From: Bacteroidales bacterium
Lineage (GTDB): Bacteria; Bacteroidota; Bacteroidia; Bacteroidales; WCHB1-69
Length of the DNA: 33,831 bases
NCBI GenBank assembly: GCA_017551725.1
Contig: JAFZKY010000032.1
Coordinates: 1 to 33,831 of the forward strand
Reading direction: 5' to 3'
In this document: one piece after another, positions 32,005 to 33,831 of the stretch
Numbering within the stretch: the stretch's first letter is position 1
Layout of the letters: each line of letters opens with the position of its first letter
Made by a program: the position numbers and the translations under genes
Notes under the pieces: model-generated
Databases searched by the model: none
What the model was told of the DNA's origin: nothing
The model's input: only the letters and a program-made list of their open reading frames with translations

Positions 32005-33492
32005 TTACAGGCTCCATTCGGCTCCGTCCTTCGTGTCTTTGACGGTGATGCCGGCCTCTTTGAGTTCATCTCGGATCTTGTCGGAGATGGCCCAGTTCTT
32101 GTTGGCCTTGGCATCCTGACGGATGGAGAGCACGAGATCCATCACCTTGTTCATGGCCTCGCTGTATTTGTCGGCCACGTTGGCTGTCTCCGGCTTCATG
32201 CCCAGGATGTCGAAGAAGAAGGTTCGGTAGGTCTGGGCCAGGAGGGCGATATCCTCGGCGGTCAGTGCCAGATGTCCGTCTTTGACGGCATTGATGATGC
32301 GGGCGGCTTCGAAGAGCTCGGCGATGACCTTGGGCGTGTTGAAGTCGTCGTTCATGGCCTCGTAGCAGCGCTCCACCCATTCGGCAATGTTCTCATCGGA
32401 CTTGCCGGAGGCTTTGAGCTTGTCGAGGTGCCGTTCGGCGGCATACAGTTTCTCCATGCCTTTCTCGGCGGATTGGAGCGCCTCGTTGCTAAAATCGACC
32501 GTGCCGCGGTAGTGGGCTTGGAGCACGAAATAGCGGATGGTCATCGGGGAGTAGGCTTGCGTGAGCATCGGGTGCGAGCCGGTAAAGAACTCATTGAGCG
32601 TGATGAAGTTGCCCAAAGACTTGCCCATCTTTTGACCGTTGATGGTGATCATGTTGTTGTGCATCCAGTAACGAACGGAGCTTTTGCCGTTGGCCACGGT
32701 GCTTTGGCACACCTCGGATTCGTGGTGCGGGAACAGCAGGTCCATGCCGCCGCCGTGGATGTCGAATTGCTCACCCAAGTATTTGGTGCTCATGGCTGTA
32801 CATTCAATGTGCCAGCCGGGGAAGCCCAGGCTCCAGGGTGAATTCCAGCGCATGATGTGCTCGGGCGCGGCCTTCTTCCAAAGGGCGAAGTCAGCGGGAT
32901 TGCGTTTCTCGCTTTGGCCGTCTAGTTCGCGGGTGTTGGCAATCAGCTCGCTCAGCACGCGACCCGAGAGCTTGCCGTAGCCGAAGGTCTTGTCGAACTT
33001 CTCCACGTCGAAATAGACGGAACCCTCCGACACGTAGGCATAGCCTTTGTCGAGAATCTTCTGCACCATCTCGATCTGCTCGATGATGTGCCCGGAAGCG
33101 CGCGGCTCGATGGAGGGGCCTTTCACGTTGAGTGCTTCCATCGCATGATGGTAGCTGTCCATATAATACTGCGCAACCTCCATGGGTTCAAGTTCTTCCA
33201 GACGAGCCTTCTTGGCGATTTTGTCTTCGCCCTCATCGGCATCGTGCTCCAGATGGCCCACGTCGGTGATGTTGCGCACGTAACGCACCTTGTATCCGAT
33301 ATGGGTGAGATAGCGGAAAACGATGTCGAAGGTCACCGCCGGGCGGGCGTGGCCTAGATGGGGCTCGCCATAAACGGTCGGCCCGCAGACATACATACCC
33401 ACATGGTCGGGAACAATCGGGTTGAGGAGTTCTTTTCTCTTTGATAACGTATTGAATAGTAAAACTTTGCCTTTGTTGTCGGTAGGATTCAT
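32005..33492 (-). CDS. cysS: Cysteinyl-tRNA synthetase CysS
   Basis: Class I aminoacyl-tRNA synthetase that charges tRNA-Cys. In the 495-residue protein the HIGH-type motif is HLGH (45-48) in [14 protein letters not shown], the KMSKS-type loop is KMGKS (288-292), and the zinc that selects cysteine is held by Cys36 (CGPTV), Cys231 (HIECTAMS), and His256 and Glu260 in PHHESE. The helical anticodon-binding C-terminus ends in [28 protein letters not shown], the usual CysS ending. It is transcribed from the minus-strand box at 33525. The window shows no tRNA. Confidence 0.97.
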   Translation of the reverse strand: MNPTDNKGKVLLFNTLSKRKELLNPIVPDHVGMYVCGPTVYGEPHLGHARPAVTFDIVFRYLTHIGYKVRYVRNITDVGHLEHDADEGEDKIAKKARLEELEPMEVAQYYMDSYHHAMEALNVKGPSIEPRASGHIIEQIEMVQKILDKGYAYVSEGSVYFDVEKFDKTFGYGKLSGRVLSELIANTRELDGQSEKRNPADFALWKKAAPEHIMRWNSPWSLGFPGWHIECTAMSTKYLGEQFDIHGGGMDLLFPHHESEVCQSTVANGKSSVRYWMHNNMITINGQKMGKSLGNFITLNEFFTGSHPMLTQAYSPMTIRYFVLQAHYRGTVDFSNEALQSAEKGMEKLYAAERHLDKLKASGKSDENIAEWVERCYEAMNDDFNTPKVIAELFEAARIINAVKDGHLALTAEDIALLAQTYRTFFFDILGMKPETANVADKYSEAMNKVMDLVLSIRQDAKANKNWAISDKIRDELKEAGITVKDTKDGAEWSL

Positions 33493-33524
33493 ATAATTGT
33501 TGGATTTGATTCTTAATTCGGGTG

Positions 33525-33532
33525 CAAAGGTA
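33525..33532 (-). promoter_or_regulatory. -7 box TACCTTTG for cysS
   Basis: Minus-strand TACCTTTG fits TAnnTTTG and lies 33 bases before the cysS ATG at 33492. Confidence 0.65.
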
Positions 33533-33585
33533 CGGAAAAAAGTTGAGAGTATGGAATATGGAATTTGACTTGACGTAGATACCGC

Positions 33586-33620
33586 CGCGCCCCGCCGGTT
33601 ACAAAAACCGACGGGGCGCG
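33586..33620 (-). terminator. GC-rich 15-bp hairpin after 3-hydroxybutyryl-CoA dehydrogenase
   Basis: Plus-strand arms CGCGCCCCGCCGGTT (33586-33600) and AACCGACGGGGCGCG (33606-33620) with a 5-base loop and one imperfect pair (G-U on the minus-strand RNA). It sits 43 bases past the reverse gene's stop and before the cysS promoter, as expected of a terminator, but no T tract follows on the minus strand. Confidence 0.6.
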
Positions 33621-33662
33621 GGTTGGCATATATGTGCCGGTAATGTGTGCGAATACGATCGC

Positions 33663-33831
33663 CTATTCGTAGGTGTAGAAACCACGACCGGTCTTGCGGC
33701 CGAGCAGGCCGGCGCGCACCATCTTGCGGAGCAGCGGATGCGGACGGTACTTGGGATCGCCGAATTCGTTGTACAACACTTCCATGATGGCCAGGTTGAC
33801 GTCGTTGCCGATCAGGTCGGCCAGCGCGAGC
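33663..33831 (-). CDS. 3-hydroxybutyryl-CoA dehydrogenase, C-terminal part (5' end outside window)
   Basis: Only the last 55 full codons are present; the start lies beyond the right edge. Reading the minus strand gives [20 protein letters not shown], then [20 protein letters not shown] and the ending GRGFYTYE, the typical C-terminal domain of the Hbd/FadB-type NAD(P)-dependent dehydrogenase that reduces acetoacetyl-CoA to 3-hydroxybutyryl-CoA. Pairing it with the Bcd-like dehydrogenase and Etf genes at 14413-17426 suggests a butyryl-CoA pathway in this organism. Paralogues acting in beta-oxidation share this ending, so the exact substrate is not certain. Confidence 0.9.
   Translation of the reverse strand, partial: LALADLIGNDVNLAIMEVLYNEFGDPKYRPHPLLRKMVRAGLLGRKTGRGFYTYE

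Overview
This window is ordinary-to-accessory chromosome from an anaerobic Bacteroidota (most likely Bacteroidales). The evidence is: two secreted proteins ending in type IX secretion (T9SS) C-terminal sorting domains, a GH97 SusB-like alpha-glucosidase, many lipoproteins with Bacteroidota-style lipoboxes, DUF4293 and AlkZ-related genes typical of the phylum, and at least twelve promoters with the Bacteroidota -7 box TAnnTTTG in front of genes that mostly lack Shine-Dalgarno sequences. I see no tRNA, rRNA, CRISPR array, insertion sequence or prophage module.

Layout. 1-1200: 3' end of a large secreted repeat protein (five near-identical 51-residue repeats, then a T9SS tail). 1270-3485: preQ1/queuosine precursor cluster queF-queC-queD-queE. 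3561-5969: secreted inverting-type GH97 alpha-glucosidase containing two short tandem arrays inside its reading frame. 5988-7470: AlkZ-related protein and an alpha/beta hydrolase. 7471-7859: the only gene-free stretch over 300 bases; it holds hairpins and the C-terminal remnant of a reverse-strand gene. 7860-9204: flavodoxin-fold lipoprotein coupled to a small membrane methyltransferase. 9369-11137: a RhuM-family gene translationally coupled (TAATG) to an AlkD-like DNA glycosylase. 11204-13513: beta-barrel-like protein, lipoprotein and M50B-like membrane peptidase. 13582-17426: CoA-transferase B subunit, acyl-CoA dehydrogenase, EtfB, EtfA; with the 3-hydroxybutyryl-CoA dehydrogenase C-terminus at the right edge (33663-33831) this suggests butyrate-type acyl-CoA metabolism with electron bifurcation. 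17426-19251: LolD-like ATPase, LEA14-like lipoprotein, DUF4293 protein. 19272-20623: reverse-strand threonine aldolase and small membrane protein. 20771-26985: secreted YD-repeat-like protein, GlsB/YeaQ membrane protein, C1B peptidase, DUF2147 protein, second T9SS cargo. 27022-29415: reverse asd followed 6 bases later by a GH25 muramidase fused to a second domain. 29507-31240: lamin-tail-domain secreted protein. 31270-33492: reverse cysS and a membrane protein.

The most interesting items are not a single new system but (a) repeated use of 7-8 base tandem arrays, two of them inside a coding sequence where unit gain or loss would shift the frame, and one pair arranged as inverted arrays; (b) the coupled RhuM-AlkD pair; (c) the GH25 fusion placed in an operon with asd; (d) an orphan CoA-transferase B subunit; and (e) abutting divergent -7 promoters. 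All family names come from reading motifs, not from searches.
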